DNA from: Occultella kanbiaonis
Lineage (GTDB): Bacteria > Actinomycetota > Actinomycetes > Actinomycetales > Beutenbergiaceae
Direction of reading: 5' to 3'
Assembly: GCF_009708215.1 (NCBI RefSeq)
Contig: NZ_CP046175.1
Location: forward strand, 744,001 to 808,000
DNA: 64,000 nucleotides
The notes beneath the pieces were generated by a model. The model did no database searches. It saw only the letters and a program-made list of their open reading frames with translations, and was not told the origin of the DNA. Positions 9,544 to 18,875 of this stretch are shown piece after piece. A program made the translations under genes and the position numbers. Each line of letters opens with the position of its first letter. Position 1 is the first letter of the stretch.

Positions 9544-10440
9544 ATGAGGGACGTCCTCGGGGACCGGAAGGCGATCGTCATCCTGCTCGCCCCCGCGCTG
9601 GCCTTCTACACGCTGATCAAGCTCGTGCCGATCCTGTGGTCGCTCGGGCTCACGTTCTTCGACGGGAACGTGCTGCGCGGCTACGAGCCGGTCGGCTTCG
9701 ACAACTTCACCCGGCTCGTGAACGACTCGGTGTTCTGGGAGGCGACGGCGTTCACGCTGAAGTACGCCCTGGTCGCGACCGTGCTCCAGGTGGCGGCCGG
9801 CTACCTGCTCGCGATCCTGTACGTCTTCGTGCTCCGCAAGGGCTCCGCGCTGCTGCGCACCATCGTGTTCTTCCCGGTGATCCTGCCGACCGTGGCCGTG
9901 GGGGTGCTGTTCAAGCGGCTGTTCGGGATCCACCCCACGCCGGGCCCGGTGAACTCCATCATCGAGGCGTTCGGCGGCCAATCGCTGGACTGGTTCGCGA
10001 GCGGGGACACCTCGTTCCTGGTGCTCATCCTGATGGACGTGTGGCGCTCGATGGGGTTCTTCGCGGTGCTCCTGTACGCCGGCCTGGTGGACATCCCGGA
10101 GGAGGTCATCGAGTCCGCACGCATGGACGGGGCCAAGGGTGCCCGGCTGATCCGGCACATCGTGCTCCCGCTCTCCCTGCCGGTGCTGCTCTCGGCGGTG
10201 GTGTTCGCGGTCAACTCCACGCTCAAGGTGTTCGACTCGATCCTCGCGATCACGAATGGCGGCCCCGGCACCGAGACCCAGCCGCTCACGCTGTACATGT
10301 ACCGCACCGTGTTCACCTACAACGAGTACGGCTACGGCTCCACCCTCGCGCTCGCGCTGACCGTGATCGCGTTCCTGGTCACGATCGTCATCTTCCGCTC
10401 CGCCCGCAAGGACATCACCGCAGACAAGGCCGCCCGATGA
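9544..10440 (+). CDS. Sugar ABC transporter permease, MalF/UgpA type
   Basis: 298 residues from ATG at 9544, preceded by GGAAGG. An in-frame start further upstream would run through the 9438-9480 hairpin and is unlikely. Helix 1 is IVILLAPALAFYTLIKLVPI. The EAA loop is VIESARMDGAKGARLIRHIVLPLSLPVLL, followed by FDSILAITNGGPGTETQPLTLYMYRTVF, typical of the first permease of this family. It overlaps the next permease by ATGA. No ATPase gene is in the operon. Confidence 0.94.
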   Translation: MRDVLGDRKAIVILLAPALAFYTLIKLVPILWSLGLTFFDGNVLRGYEPVGFDNFTRLVNDSVFWEATAFTLKYALVATVLQVAAGYLLAILYVFVLRKGSALLRTIVFFPVILPTVAVGVLFKRLFGIHPTPGPVNSIIEAFGGQSLDWFASGDTSFLVLILMDVWRSMGFFAVLLYAGLVDIPEEVIESARMDGAKGARLIRHIVLPLSLPVLLSAVVFAVNSTLKVFDSILAITNGGPGTETQPLTLYMYRTVFTYNEYGYGSTLALALTVIAFLVTIVIFRSARKDITADKAAR

Positions 10441-11342
10441 CCACACTCACCCAGGCCCGCCCGATGGCCGGCCCGGCCGGTCCCAGCCGGCCACGCCGCC
10501 GCCCCGGCGGCGCCCGCCGGTTCTTCGCCCGGCTCCCGGTCCGGCTGCTCGTGATCGTCATCGTGGCCGTCGAGATCCTGCCGATGATCTGGATGCTGCT
10601 CAGTTCGTTCAAGACCCAGAACGAGTTCGTCACCGGGTCCGTGTGGGCACTGCCCGCCACCTGGGACTTCGGCAACTACATCGAGGCCTGGGTGACCGGG
10701 GACTTCGCCTCGAACGTGCGCAACTCGATCCTCGCCACCGTGCCGGCACTGTTCTTCCTGCTGTTGTTCGGGGTGGCGGCCGGGTTCGCACTCGAGGTGA
10801 TGGTCTGGAAGGGGCGCTCGACGATCCTGCTGATGTTCGTGGCGGGCATCATGATCCCCGGGCAGATGCTGCTCGTGCCGCTGTTCATCACGTACTTCAA
10901 CCTGGGCCTGACCCAGACGATCTGGCCGTTGATCCTCACCTACATCGCGATGGGGCTACCGCTGACCGTGTTCATGATGGCCGCGTACTTCCGGGCGATT
11001 CCGCGCGAGGTGTTCGAGGCCGCCACGATCGACGGCGCCGGCATGATCCGCTCGTTCTGGATGATCGGACTGCCGATGATCTCGAACGCGATCCTGACCA
11101 TCGGCCTGGTGCAGTTCTTCTCGATCTGGAACGACCTGCTCGTGGCGCTGACCTTCGTCACGAACCGGGATCTGGCCACGATCCAGGTCGGCCTGCTGAA
11201 CTTCAGCGGCGAGTACGGCGCCATGCAGTACGGGCCGCTGTTCGCCGCGATCTGCCTGAACGTGTTCGGCACGCTGGCAGTGTTCCTCTTCCTCAGCAAG
11301 AAGATCATGGCAGGGATGGCATCCGGTGCACTCAAAGGCTGA
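10437..11342 (+). CDS. Sugar ABC transporter permease, MalG type
   Basis: 301 residues from ATG at 10437. A proline/arginine-rich cytoplasmic N-terminus of ~32 residues precedes helix 1 (LLVIVIVAVEILPMIWMLL) and the family motif SSFKTQNEF. The EAA loop is VFEAATIDGAGMIRSFWMIGLPMI. The C-terminus KKIMAGMASGALKG is the normal end of MalG-type permeases. It forms the heterodimeric channel with the upstream permease. The downstream reductase gene begins inside its last codons. Confidence 0.94.
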   Translation: MTTLTQARPMAGPAGPSRPRRRPGGARRFFARLPVRLLVIVIVAVEILPMIWMLLSSFKTQNEFVTGSVWALPATWDFGNYIEAWVTGDFASNVRNSILATVPALFFLLLFGVAAGFALEVMVWKGRSTILLMFVAGIMIPGQMLLVPLFITYFNLGLTQTIWPLILTYIAMGLPLTVFMMAAYFRAIPREVFEAATIDGAGMIRSFWMIGLPMISNAILTIGLVQFFSIWNDLLVALTFVTNRDLATIQVGLLNFSGEYGAMQYGPLFAAICLNVFGTLAVFLFLSKKIMAGMASGALKG

Positions 11343-12246
11343 CCCGCTCAAGACTCCGTCCCCGGTGACGCCCGGCACGTCGGGCCTGGGGCACGGCTCC
11401 GACAGCGCCTCCGACGCCGCGGACCTCGCCGCGGCCAGGGCGCTGCTCACCGGGGCGCACACCCTGATCGACACCGCGAACATGTACGGCGGCGGCCGCT
11501 CCGAGGTGATCCTGGGGCGCGCGATCGCCGAGCTCGGCGCCGTCCCGGCCGGCGTGCAGGTGATCTCCAAGGCGGACCGGGACCTGTCCACCGGGGCCTT
11601 CGACCGGGACCGGGTGCTGCGCTCGTTCGAGGAATCGACCGCCCGGCTCGGCCTGGACACCCTGCCGCTGTACCAATTGCACGACCAGTACACGATCACG
11701 TTCGCCGAGGCGATGGGGCCGGGCGGGGCCGTGCAGGCTCTGATCGAGCTGCGTGAGCAGGGCGCCGTCGGCGCCATCGGGGTGGCCGCGGGCCCGACGG
11801 CGATGCTCACCGAGTACGTCCGCACCGGTGTGTTCGAGGTGCTGCTCACCCACAACCGGTACACCCTCGTGGATCGGTCCGCGGCCGAACTCATCGCCGA
11901 GGCCGCCGGGCAGGGGATGACCGTGTTCAACGCTGCCCCGTTCGGAGGCGGGCTGCTCGCAGCGGGCGCCCGCGCCGGTGCGACCTACGCCTACCGGGCC
12001 GCGCCGGAGGCGCTCCTGGCCTGGGTGGCCCGGCTCGAGCAGGTCTGCGCGGCGCACGGCGTGCCGGTGGCCGCGGCCGCGCTGCACTTCTCGATGCGCA
12101 ACCCGCACGTCGCCTCCACCGTGGTGGGGGTGCGTTCGCCGGAGCGGCTCGCGCAGACCGACGCCCTGCTCGCCACCGAGGTGCCCGAGGACCTCTGGAC
12201 CGAGATCGACCGACTCGGCACACCGCCTTCGACCCTGGACGACTGA
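11326..12246 (+). CDS. Aldo/keto reductase
   Basis: 306 residues. The TIM-barrel reductase motifs are IDTANMYGGGRSE (~residues 49-61, catalytic Asp and Tyr), VISKAD (catalytic Lys), YQLHDQYT (His) and the C-terminal cofactor segment HFSMRNPHVASTVVGVRSPERLAQT. The GTG at 11326 overlaps the permease by 17 bases; a start a few codons later cannot be excluded. The family uses NADPH to interconvert sugar aldehydes or ketones and alcohols. Lying between the transporter and GH2/GH78, it probably acts on a released sugar. L-fucose, L-rhamnose or L-galactose oxidation is possible but unproven. Confidence 0.85.
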   Translation: MHSKADPLKTPSPVTPGTSGLGHGSDSASDAADLAAARALLTGAHTLIDTANMYGGGRSEVILGRAIAELGAVPAGVQVISKADRDLSTGAFDRDRVLRSFEESTARLGLDTLPLYQLHDQYTITFAEAMGPGGAVQALIELREQGAVGAIGVAAGPTAMLTEYVRTGVFEVLLTHNRYTLVDRSAAELIAEAAGQGMTVFNAAPFGGGLLAAGARAGATYAYRAAPEALLAWVARLEQVCAAHGVPVAAAALHFSMRNPHVASTVVGVRSPERLAQTDALLATEVPEDLWTEIDRLGTPPSTLDD

Positions 12247-12249
12247 ACC

Positions 12250-15200
12250 ATGCAGACCACCCCCGGCGCCCCGCTCGCCGACCTCCCCACGCTGCCCGGG
12301 ACCGACTCGCTGCCGGTCCCGCTCGCCTACCACGACGACCCGGTGCCCGGCGCGGGCCGGCGACGCCCCCGTGCACAGTTCGGCTCCGACGCGGCCCGGC
12401 TGAGCCTGAACGGCGACTGGGCGTTCACGCTGGCCCCCACCGCGGCCGGCACCGGCCCGACCTTCACCGACCCCGACCTCGACGACGGCGGCTGGGGCCG
12501 CATCGACGTGCCCTCGCACTGGGTGCTGCGTGGCCACGGGGACCCCCTGTACACGAACACCGCGTTCCCGTTCCCGATCGCCCCGCCGCACACCCCGACG
12601 GCGAACCCCACCGGGGACTACCGGCGCACCTTCACGCTGCCCGCCGGGTGGCGCCGGGACGGCAGCGTGCTGCGGTTCCAGGGCGTCGACTCCTGCGCGG
12701 CGGTCTGGCTGAACGGGGTGGAACTCGGTCATTCCAAGGGCAGCAGACTGCCGTTCGAGTTCGACATCGGGCCGGCCCTGCGAGAGGGATCGAACGTGCT
12801 CTGCGTCCGGGTGCACCGATGGTCCTCCGGCAGCTACCTCGAGGACCAGGACATGTGGTGGCTGCCCGGGATCTTCCGCGACGTGGAACTGCTCGAGCGC
12901 CCCGCGGCCGTCGACGACGTGCACGTGCACGCCGACTACGACCACCGCAGCGGCGCCGGGACCCTGCGGGTGGAGGCCACCGATGCCGACGGCGCACCCG
13001 TGTTCGCCCTGATCGACGTCCCGGAGCTCGGCGTGAGCGCCCTGCCCGCCGGGACCGCCGTCCGGATCGACGGCGTGCAGCCGTGGAGCGCCGAGGTGCC
13101 GCGTCTGTACCGCGGCACGGTGCGCGCCGACGGGGAGCGGATCGAGGTCGCGATCGGGTTCCGGACGATCAGCGTGGCCGACGGCGTCCTGCGCGTGAAC
13201 GGCGTCCGGGTGCACCTGCGCGGGGTGAACCGGCATGAGCACGACCCGGATCACGGACGGGCCCTGAGCCTCGAGACGATGCGCCGCGACATCCTCATGA
13301 TGAAGGCGCACAACATCAACGCCGTGCGCACCTCGCACTACCCGCCGCACCCGGAGTTCCTGCGCCTGTGCGACGAGCTCGGACTGTGGGTGGTGGACGA
13401 GTCCGACATCGAGACGCACGGGTTCATCTACGCCGGCTGGGAGGGCAACCCGCCCGACGAGCCGGCGTGGACCCCGGCCCTGCTGGACCGGACCGCACGG
13501 ATGGTCGAACGGGACAAGAACCACCCGTCGGTGATCATCTGGTCGCTCGGTAACGAGAGCGAGGGCGGCGCCGGGTTCGTCGCGATCGAGGCGTGGCTGC
13601 GGGACCGGGACCCGAGCCGGCCGCTGCACTACGAGCGCGACCGCACGTACGCCCAGTCCGACTTCTACTCGCTGATGTACCCCTCGCTGGAGGATCTCGC
13701 CGCGATCGCGGAGCGGACCGAGGAGACCCCCGAGGCACTGGCCGAGAACGCGGAACTGGAGCACCGCCGTCGGGCACTGCCGTTCCTGCTGTGCGAGTAC
13801 GCGCACGCGATGGGCAACGGACCCGGCTCCCTCGCGGACTACCAGGAGATCCTGGAGTCCTCGGACCGGATGGCCGGCGCGTTCGTGTGGGAGTGGATCG
13901 ACCACGGGTTCCGCGGCCGCACGCCCGACGGCGTCGAGTACCTGCGCCACGGCGGCGACATCGACTACCGGCCCAACGGCGGCTCCTACTGCATCGACGG
14001 GCTCGTCCGCCCGGACCGGGTACCCTCGCCCGGGCTGCTCGAGCTGGCGAAGGTCCTCGAGCCGGTCCGGTTCGACGTGGACGCCGACGCCATCACGGTG
14101 CGCAACCACTATGACGTGCTCGACACCGGCCACCTCGCCTTCACGTGGGAGCTCGCCCGCGACGGCGTCGCGCTCGCCGCCGGGGACCTGACCGTGCCGG
14201 TCCTCGCACCCGGGGAGCAGGCACGGGTCGACCTGCCCGCGGTGGTGGGACGTGAGTCCACCACGACCGCCCCGGGCGAGGTGTGGCTGACGGTCTCCGC
14301 GCGCCTGGCGCACGCGACGCCCTGGGCCGACGCGGGCCACGAGATCGGCTGGGGTCAGGGCCAACTGGCGCAGGAATCCCGTCCGCGCACGCTGAGCCAG
14401 AAGGTCGCGCCCGAGGCAGACGGTTCTGCGGTTCTGTCTCAGGCGGCCTCCTCTGCCTCAGCGGATCCGGGCATGCTGGTCGTGGGGGCGGCCGTGCTGG
14501 ACGCCCGCACCGGGGACCTGCTCAGCCTCGGCGGGCTCGACACCGGCGGACTCCGCCTGGACATCTGGCGCGCGCCGACCGAGAACGACCGCGGCCAGGG
14601 AGAGCTGAACAACCTCGCGAAGGTGTGGCGCGCCGTCGGGCTGGACCGGATGCTGCACTCGGTGACCGACGTCGGGGCGGTCGACGGCGGGGCGTGCGTC
14701 CGCGCCCGGCTCGCCCCGGCCACGCAACCGTTCGGGCTCGACCTCGCCTACACCTGGACCGCCGGGCACGGCGCACCGTCGGCCGGGGACCCGGGGGACG
14801 TCACCCTCACCGTGGACGTGACCCCGTACGGACCCTGGCACGACGTCCCGTACGGGCACCACGAGGTGACCCTGCCGCGGCTCGGGGTACGCCTCGGCCT
14901 GCCCGCCGCCCTGGCTCGGGCCACCTGGTTCGGCCTCGGACCGGGGGAGTCGTACGTCGACTCCCACACCGCGGCGAAGGTGGGCCGGTACTCCACGTCG
15001 ATCGACGACCTCGGGTTCGAGTACCTGGTGCCCCAGGAGACCGGCAACCGGCACCGCGCCCGCTGGTTGGAGCTCACCGGCGCCGGCACCACCGGCCTGC
15101 GCGTGGCAGGCGCGCCGACGTTCGACTTCACGGCCCGGCGCTGGTCCACCGAGGCCCTCGACGCCGCGAGGCACCCGCACGAGCTGCGGCCGGAGGACCG

Positions 15201-15342
15201 GCTGTACCTGCACCTGGACCTGGCCCAGCACGGGCTCGGCAGCTCGTCGTGCGGTCCGGCCACCCCCGACCGGTACCGGGTGCACCCCGAACCGACCCGG
15301 TTCTCCCTGACCTTCAGCACCCCGTCCCAGAAGGAGCAGTGA
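12250..15342 (+). CDS. GH2 beta-galactosidase, LacZ type
   Basis: 1030 residues, matching the five-domain LacZ architecture: sugar-binding jelly roll (~40-220), Ig-like domain, TIM barrel (~300-590), linker Ig domain and a C-terminal beta-sandwich. The acid/base is Glu436 in SLGNES and the nucleophile is Glu516 in CEYAHAMGN. NRHEHDPDHGR and the MKAHNINAVRTSHYP segment are also LacZ-like. There is no signal peptide, so it acts inside the cell. The likely job is trimming beta-galactose from rhamnogalacturonan-I galactan side chains taken up by the upstream importer. Because GH2 also contains beta-glucuronidases and arabinopyranosidases, the exact sugar needs assay. Confidence 0.92.
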   Translation: MQTTPGAPLADLPTLPGTDSLPVPLAYHDDPVPGAGRRRPRAQFGSDAARLSLNGDWAFTLAPTAAGTGPTFTDPDLDDGGWGRIDVPSHWVLRGHGDPLYTNTAFPFPIAPPHTPTANPTGDYRRTFTLPAGWRRDGSVLRFQGVDSCAAVWLNGVELGHSKGSRLPFEFDIGPALREGSNVLCVRVHRWSSGSYLEDQDMWWLPGIFRDVELLERPAAVDDVHVHADYDHRSGAGTLRVEATDADGAPVFALIDVPELGVSALPAGTAVRIDGVQPWSAEVPRLYRGTVRADGERIEVAIGFRTISVADGVLRVNGVRVHLRGVNRHEHDPDHGRALSLETMRRDILMMKAHNINAVRTSHYPPHPEFLRLCDELGLWVVDESDIETHGFIYAGWEGNPPDEPAWTPALLDRTARMVERDKNHPSVIIWSLGNESEGGAGFVAIEAWLRDRDPSRPLHYERDRTYAQSDFYSLMYPSLEDLAAIAERTEETPEALAENAELEHRRRALPFLLCEYAHAMGNGPGSLADYQEILESSDRMAGAFVWEWIDHGFRGRTPDGVEYLRHGGDIDYRPNGGSYCIDGLVRPDRVPSPGLLELAKVLEPVRFDVDADAITVRNHYDVLDTGHLAFTWELARDGVALAAGDLTVPVLAPGEQARVDLPAVVGRESTTTAPGEVWLTVSARLAHATPWADAGHEIGWGQGQLAQESRPRTLSQKVAPEADGSAVLSQAASSASADPGMLVVGAAVLDARTGDLLSLGGLDTGGLRLDIWRAPTENDRGQGELNNLAKVWRAVGLDRMLHSVTDVGAVDGGACVRARLAPATQPFGLDLAYTWTAGHGAPSAGDPGDVTLTVDVTPYGPWHDVPYGHHEVTLPRLGVRLGLPAALARATWFGLGPGESYVDSHTAAKVGRYSTSIDDLGFEYLVPQETGNRHRARWLELTGAGTTGLRVAGAPTFDFTARRWSTEALDAARHPHELRPEDRLYLHLDLAQHGLGSSSCGPATPDRYRVHPEPTRFSLTFSTPSQKEQ

Positions 15343-15344
15343 CG

Positions 15345-18089
15345 ATGACCTCCGCCGGCCCCGCCGCGACCACCTCGGTCCTTGAGCCCTACGCGCTGCG
15401 CGTGGAGCACCTCGAGAACCCGATCGGCCTCGACGAGCCACGGCCCCGGTTCGCCTGGCGGCTGCGGACCAGCGGCGCCGGAACGCGGCAGGCCGGCTAC
15501 CGGGTCGTCGTGTCCGGCGGGCGCGGGGAGACGGCCTGGGACAGCGGCCGGGTCGCCTCGGACGACCAGTTCGAGATCGGCTACGCGGGCGTCCCGTTGC
15601 GGCCGTTCACCGGCTACACCTGGACCGTGCAGGTCTGGGACGCCGACGGCGTCGCGGGCGCGGGCGCGGAAGGAACCTTCGAGACCGGGCGCCTCGAGCG
15701 GCCGTGGGTGGCCCGCTGGATCGGTCGCGACCGTCGGGACCGGCCCGCGTTCCTCGCCCCCGCCGACGACGACCTCACCTGGAACACGCGCGGCCTGCCC
15801 GCGCCGTCGCTGCTGCGCACGACGTTCGACACGGCGCGCGCCGTCACCTTCGCACGCCTGCACATCACCGCCCGTGGCCTGTACGAGGCACGCATCAACG
15901 GCCGACTCGTGCATGACACCGCCCTCAACCCGGGCTGGACGGACTACCAGCGCCGGATCTTCTACCAGACCTACGACGTCACGTCCGTGGTCCGGACCGG
16001 GTCCAACGCCATCGGGGTGGTGCTCGCCGACGGCTGGTGGAGCGGCTTCGTGGGCTACGACGCCCGCAACGCCGGCCGGCTGTACGGGACCGCACCCGCG
16101 CTGCTCGCCGAACTGCACCTCACCCTCGCCGACGGCTCCACCCAGGTGATCCGCACGGACGAGACCTGGCGCGAGTCCGCCGGCGAGTGGCTGCACGCGG
16201 ACCTGCTCATGGGGGAGGGTGTCGACGCCCGCCGCCGGCCCGAGGGCTGGGACGCCCCCGGCTTCGACGACGCGCGCTGGCGCCGGGCGCTGCCCTTCGG
16301 CGACGACACCGCGACCGTCACCGGAGCCACCACCCCGCCGATCCGCACCGTGGCCGAGGTGGCCCCGGTGAGCGTGCGGAACGACGCCGACGGCGCAGCC
16401 GTGATCGACTTCGGCCAGAACCTCGTGGGGCACCTTCGCCTGCGGATCCGGGGCGCCGCCGTCGGGCAGTTCATCGAACTGACCCACGCGGAGATCCTCG
16501 ACGACGACGGCCGGCTGTACCTGGAGAACCTGCGCCGCGCCGAGGCACGCGACATCTACTACGCCCGCGGCGACGCCGAGGAGACGTTCGAACCCCGGTT
16601 CACGTTCCACGGGTTCCGGTACGCGCGGATCGCGGGACTCGGTGCCGAGCTGGACCCGGCGGACGTGCGCGCCGTGGTGATCTCCAGCGACCTCGAGGAG
16701 GTCGGCGCGTTCGACTGCGACAGCCCCGACGTGCTGCAGATCGTGTCCAACACCCGATGGAGCCAGCGCGGCAACTTCCTGTCCGTCCCGACCGACTGCC
16801 CGCAGCGGGACGAGCGGCTCGGCTGGCTCGCCGACGCCCAGGTGTTCGCGCCGACCGCTGCCCGGGCGAGCGACGTGTCCGCGTTCTTCGCCACCTGGAT
16901 GGTGGACGTGGTGGCGGGGCAGAGCCCGGACGGCGCCTTCGGCGACATCGCCCCGGCCGGCCCGTGGATGGGGGAGGGGGCGCCCGCGTGGGGAGACGCC
17001 GGCACGATCATCCCGATGATGTTGTTCGACACGTACGGGGACCGGCGCCAGCTCGCGCAGTCCTACCCGGCGATGGTGCGCTGGGTCGAGCACATCCGCC
17101 GCGCGAACCCGGACCTGCTCTGGCGCGAACGGGTCGGGTCGAACTACGGCGACTGGCTGCACGCCGGTCCCGAGACCGCGCGGGACGTGCTCGCCACCGC
17201 GTACTTCGCGAACTCCGCCTCCCTGGTGGCGCGGGCCGCCGCCATCCTCGGCCACGCCGAGGACGAGCTTCGGTACACCTCGCTCGCCCAGGAGATCCGG
17301 GACGCGTTCGTGGCCGAGTTCGTGCGTGAGGGGATCATCACCTCGGACACCCAGACCTGCTACCTGCTCGCCCTCGACTACGACCTGCTGCCGGCGGACC
17401 AGGTGCCGGGCGCCGCGGACCGGCTCGTGCAGCTGGTCCGCGCGGCGGGGAACCGGCTCACCACCGGCTTCGTGGGGGTGTCGAAGATCTGCCGGGTGCT
17501 GAGCGCCCATGGCCACGACGACGTCGCCCACGCGCTCCTGGCCCAGGAGGAGTACCCGAGCTGGCTGTTCCCGATCCGGCACGGCGCCACCACGATCTGG
17601 GAGCGCTGGGACGGCTGGACGCCCGAGGGAGGATTCCAGTCCGCGAACATGAACTCCTTCAACCACTACAGCCTCGGCGCCGTGGTCGACTGGATCTATG
17701 CCACGCTCGGCGGCATCGACCGGGTACCCGGTTCGGTCGGCCACCGGGAGGTGCTCGTGCGGCCCCGCCCCGGCGCCGGCGTGAGCCGCGCCGCGGCCGG
17801 CCAGGAGACCCCGCTCGGCCGGGTCGCGACGTCCTGGGAACTCGTCGACGGCCGGTTCAGCCTGGACGTGGAGCTCCCGCCGGGCGCTCGTGGCGTGCTC
17901 TCCCTCCCGACGGCGGACCTCGCGTCCGTCTCCGACGGTGCCGGTGGGAGCGTGGCCGGGGAGGTCGCGGTCGGGCCGCACGGGGAGGTCGAGATCCGGG
18001 TCGGTGGCGGCCGGCACCGCGTGGTCGTGGACGGGGTGGCCCCGGGCGTGCCTGCCCCGGCCGGCACACCCCTTCGCGCCGCCCGGTGA
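15345..18089 (+). CDS. GH78 alpha-L-rhamnosidase
   Basis: 914 residues from ATG at 15345, three bases after the GH2 stop. Domains in order: an N-terminal Ig-like module (YALRVEHLENPIGLDEPRPRF), the alpha-L-rhamnosidase N domain (~165-330), a concanavalin-like domain, the (alpha/alpha)6 catalytic barrel with DCPQRDERLGW at residues 484-494, and a C-terminal beta domain. Further family signatures are TTIWERWDGWTPEGGF and SFNHYSLGAVVDW. There is no signal peptide. It would release L-rhamnose from rhamnogalacturonan fragments in the cytoplasm. It is the last gene of the operon, followed by a large hairpin. Confidence 0.95.
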   Translation: MTSAGPAATTSVLEPYALRVEHLENPIGLDEPRPRFAWRLRTSGAGTRQAGYRVVVSGGRGETAWDSGRVASDDQFEIGYAGVPLRPFTGYTWTVQVWDADGVAGAGAEGTFETGRLERPWVARWIGRDRRDRPAFLAPADDDLTWNTRGLPAPSLLRTTFDTARAVTFARLHITARGLYEARINGRLVHDTALNPGWTDYQRRIFYQTYDVTSVVRTGSNAIGVVLADGWWSGFVGYDARNAGRLYGTAPALLAELHLTLADGSTQVIRTDETWRESAGEWLHADLLMGEGVDARRRPEGWDAPGFDDARWRRALPFGDDTATVTGATTPPIRTVAEVAPVSVRNDADGAAVIDFGQNLVGHLRLRIRGAAVGQFIELTHAEILDDDGRLYLENLRRAEARDIYYARGDAEETFEPRFTFHGFRYARIAGLGAELDPADVRAVVISSDLEEVGAFDCDSPDVLQIVSNTRWSQRGNFLSVPTDCPQRDERLGWLADAQVFAPTAARASDVSAFFATWMVDVVAGQSPDGAFGDIAPAGPWMGEGAPAWGDAGTIIPMMLFDTYGDRRQLAQSYPAMVRWVEHIRRANPDLLWRERVGSNYGDWLHAGPETARDVLATAYFANSASLVARAAAILGHAEDELRYTSLAQEIRDAFVAEFVREGIITSDTQTCYLLALDYDLLPADQVPGAADRLVQLVRAAGNRLTTGFVGVSKICRVLSAHGHDDVAHALLAQEEYPSWLFPIRHGATTIWERWDGWTPEGGFQSANMNSFNHYSLGAVVDWIYATLGGIDRVPGSVGHREVLVRPRPGAGVSRAAAGQETPLGRVATSWELVDGRFSLDVELPPGARGVLSLPTADLASVSDGAGGSVAGEVAVGPHGEVEIRVGGGRHRVVVDGVAPGVPAPAGTPLRAAR

Positions 18090-18100
18090 CCCGATCCTCG

Positions 18101-18166
18101 ACCTAGTACGTCGCGGTCCGAGATCGGCCCTCGGCAGGGCCGATCTCGACCGTGCGGGCACTAGGT
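18101..18166. terminator. Bidirectional terminator / large imperfect cruciform
   Basis: The core stem is 12 bp (18120-18131 with 18136-18147) around a CGGC loop. It is extended by CGGTC/GACCG (18114-18118, 18148-18152) past one bulged base and closed by ACCTAGT/ACTAGGT arms at 18101-18107 and 18160-18166. It lies between the convergent GH78 and racemase-like genes and can serve both. Confidence 0.8.
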
Positions 18167-18831
18167 CACGCGGCCGGAGGCTCCGGCTCGGCGAGCAGCT
18201 CGGCCACCCGGCGCAGACCCAGCTCGGGGCTGGTCAGCACCGGCACCGCCACGTCCACGGTTGCGGCGGCCCCGGCCATCGAGGCCTGGGCGAGCACCAC
18301 CACGTCCACGCGTGTGGCCCACTCGACGATCGCGGCGCCGACGAGCGCGTCGTGGCGCGCCCGGTCCCCGCCGGAGACGGCCTCGAACGCGCCCGCCACG
18401 ATCACCTCGTGCAGCTCCGGGCCGGCCCCCGCCAGCGCGGCGCGCTCGCGCAGCAGGGCCGCCGTCGGGGCGAGCGTGGTGGGCAGCGTCGCGACCACGG
18501 CGATCCGAGAGCCCGAGGCGATGGCCTCGTCCGCCATCGCCTCGTCGATGCGCAGCACCGGGATGCCGAGCTCGGCCGCCAGACCGGCCGCGTACCCCGA
18601 GATCGACGAGCACGAGAAGACGACCGCGTCCGACCCGGCGGTGCGCGCGGCCCGGCCCAGGTCGAGCAGGCGCTCGCGGACCCCGGTGCCCTCGGCGTCG
18701 CGGCCGAGGTCGGCGACGATCTTGTCGTCGAGCAGGTGGTGGACCTCGGTGCCGGGCAGGTGCGTGGCGGCGAGCTCGGTGAACGTGCCGATCACGACGG
18801 CCCCGGTGTGGATGAACGAGATTCGGGTCAT
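18166..18831 (-). CDS. Asp/Glu/hydantoin racemase-family protein
   Basis: 221 residues from ATG at 18831, preceded by GAAGGAAGG; a longer frame upstream lacks a ribosome site. The pattern MTRISFIHTG, VFSCSSISGYAAGLAAELGIPVLRIDEAMADEA and VVVLAQASMAG is that of the aspartate/glutamate racemase superfamily. The first catalytic Cys is present in FSCSS, but the second expected Cys position near EVIVAGAFEAV or LAQASM has no Cys, so a classical two-base racemase reaction is unlikely. Such genes often accompany DUF1537 kinases in acid-sugar clusters. Its step here is unknown. It is the last gene of the 24996-18166 minus-strand run. Confidence 0.75.
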   Translation of the reverse strand: MTRISFIHTGAVVIGTFTELAATHLPGTEVHHLLDDKIVADLGRDAEGTGVRERLLDLGRAARTAGSDAVVFSCSSISGYAAGLAAELGIPVLRIDEAMADEAIASGSRIAVVATLPTTLAPTAALLRERAALAGAGPELHEVIVAGAFEAVSGGDRARHDALVGAAIVEWATRVDVVVLAQASMAGAAATVDVAVPVLTSPELGLRRVAELLAEPEPPAA

Positions 18832-18875
18832 GGCTGTGCCTTCCTTGCCTTCTGGGCCGTGTTCGGAGGTGCTGG

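Noticed and set aside
8044-10446. 800-codon open frame on the minus strand across the second importer
   Set aside because: It is antisense to the binding protein and permease genes, with Arg/Gly/His/Asp-rich composition typical of a GC-bias shadow frame.
11332-14364. 1010-codon open frame opposite the reductase and GH2 genes
   Set aside because: Antisense shadow; the plus-strand genes carry complete family motifs and ribosome sites.
14748-18161. 1137-codon open frame opposite GH78
   Set aside because: Antisense shadow of a clear rhamnosidase.
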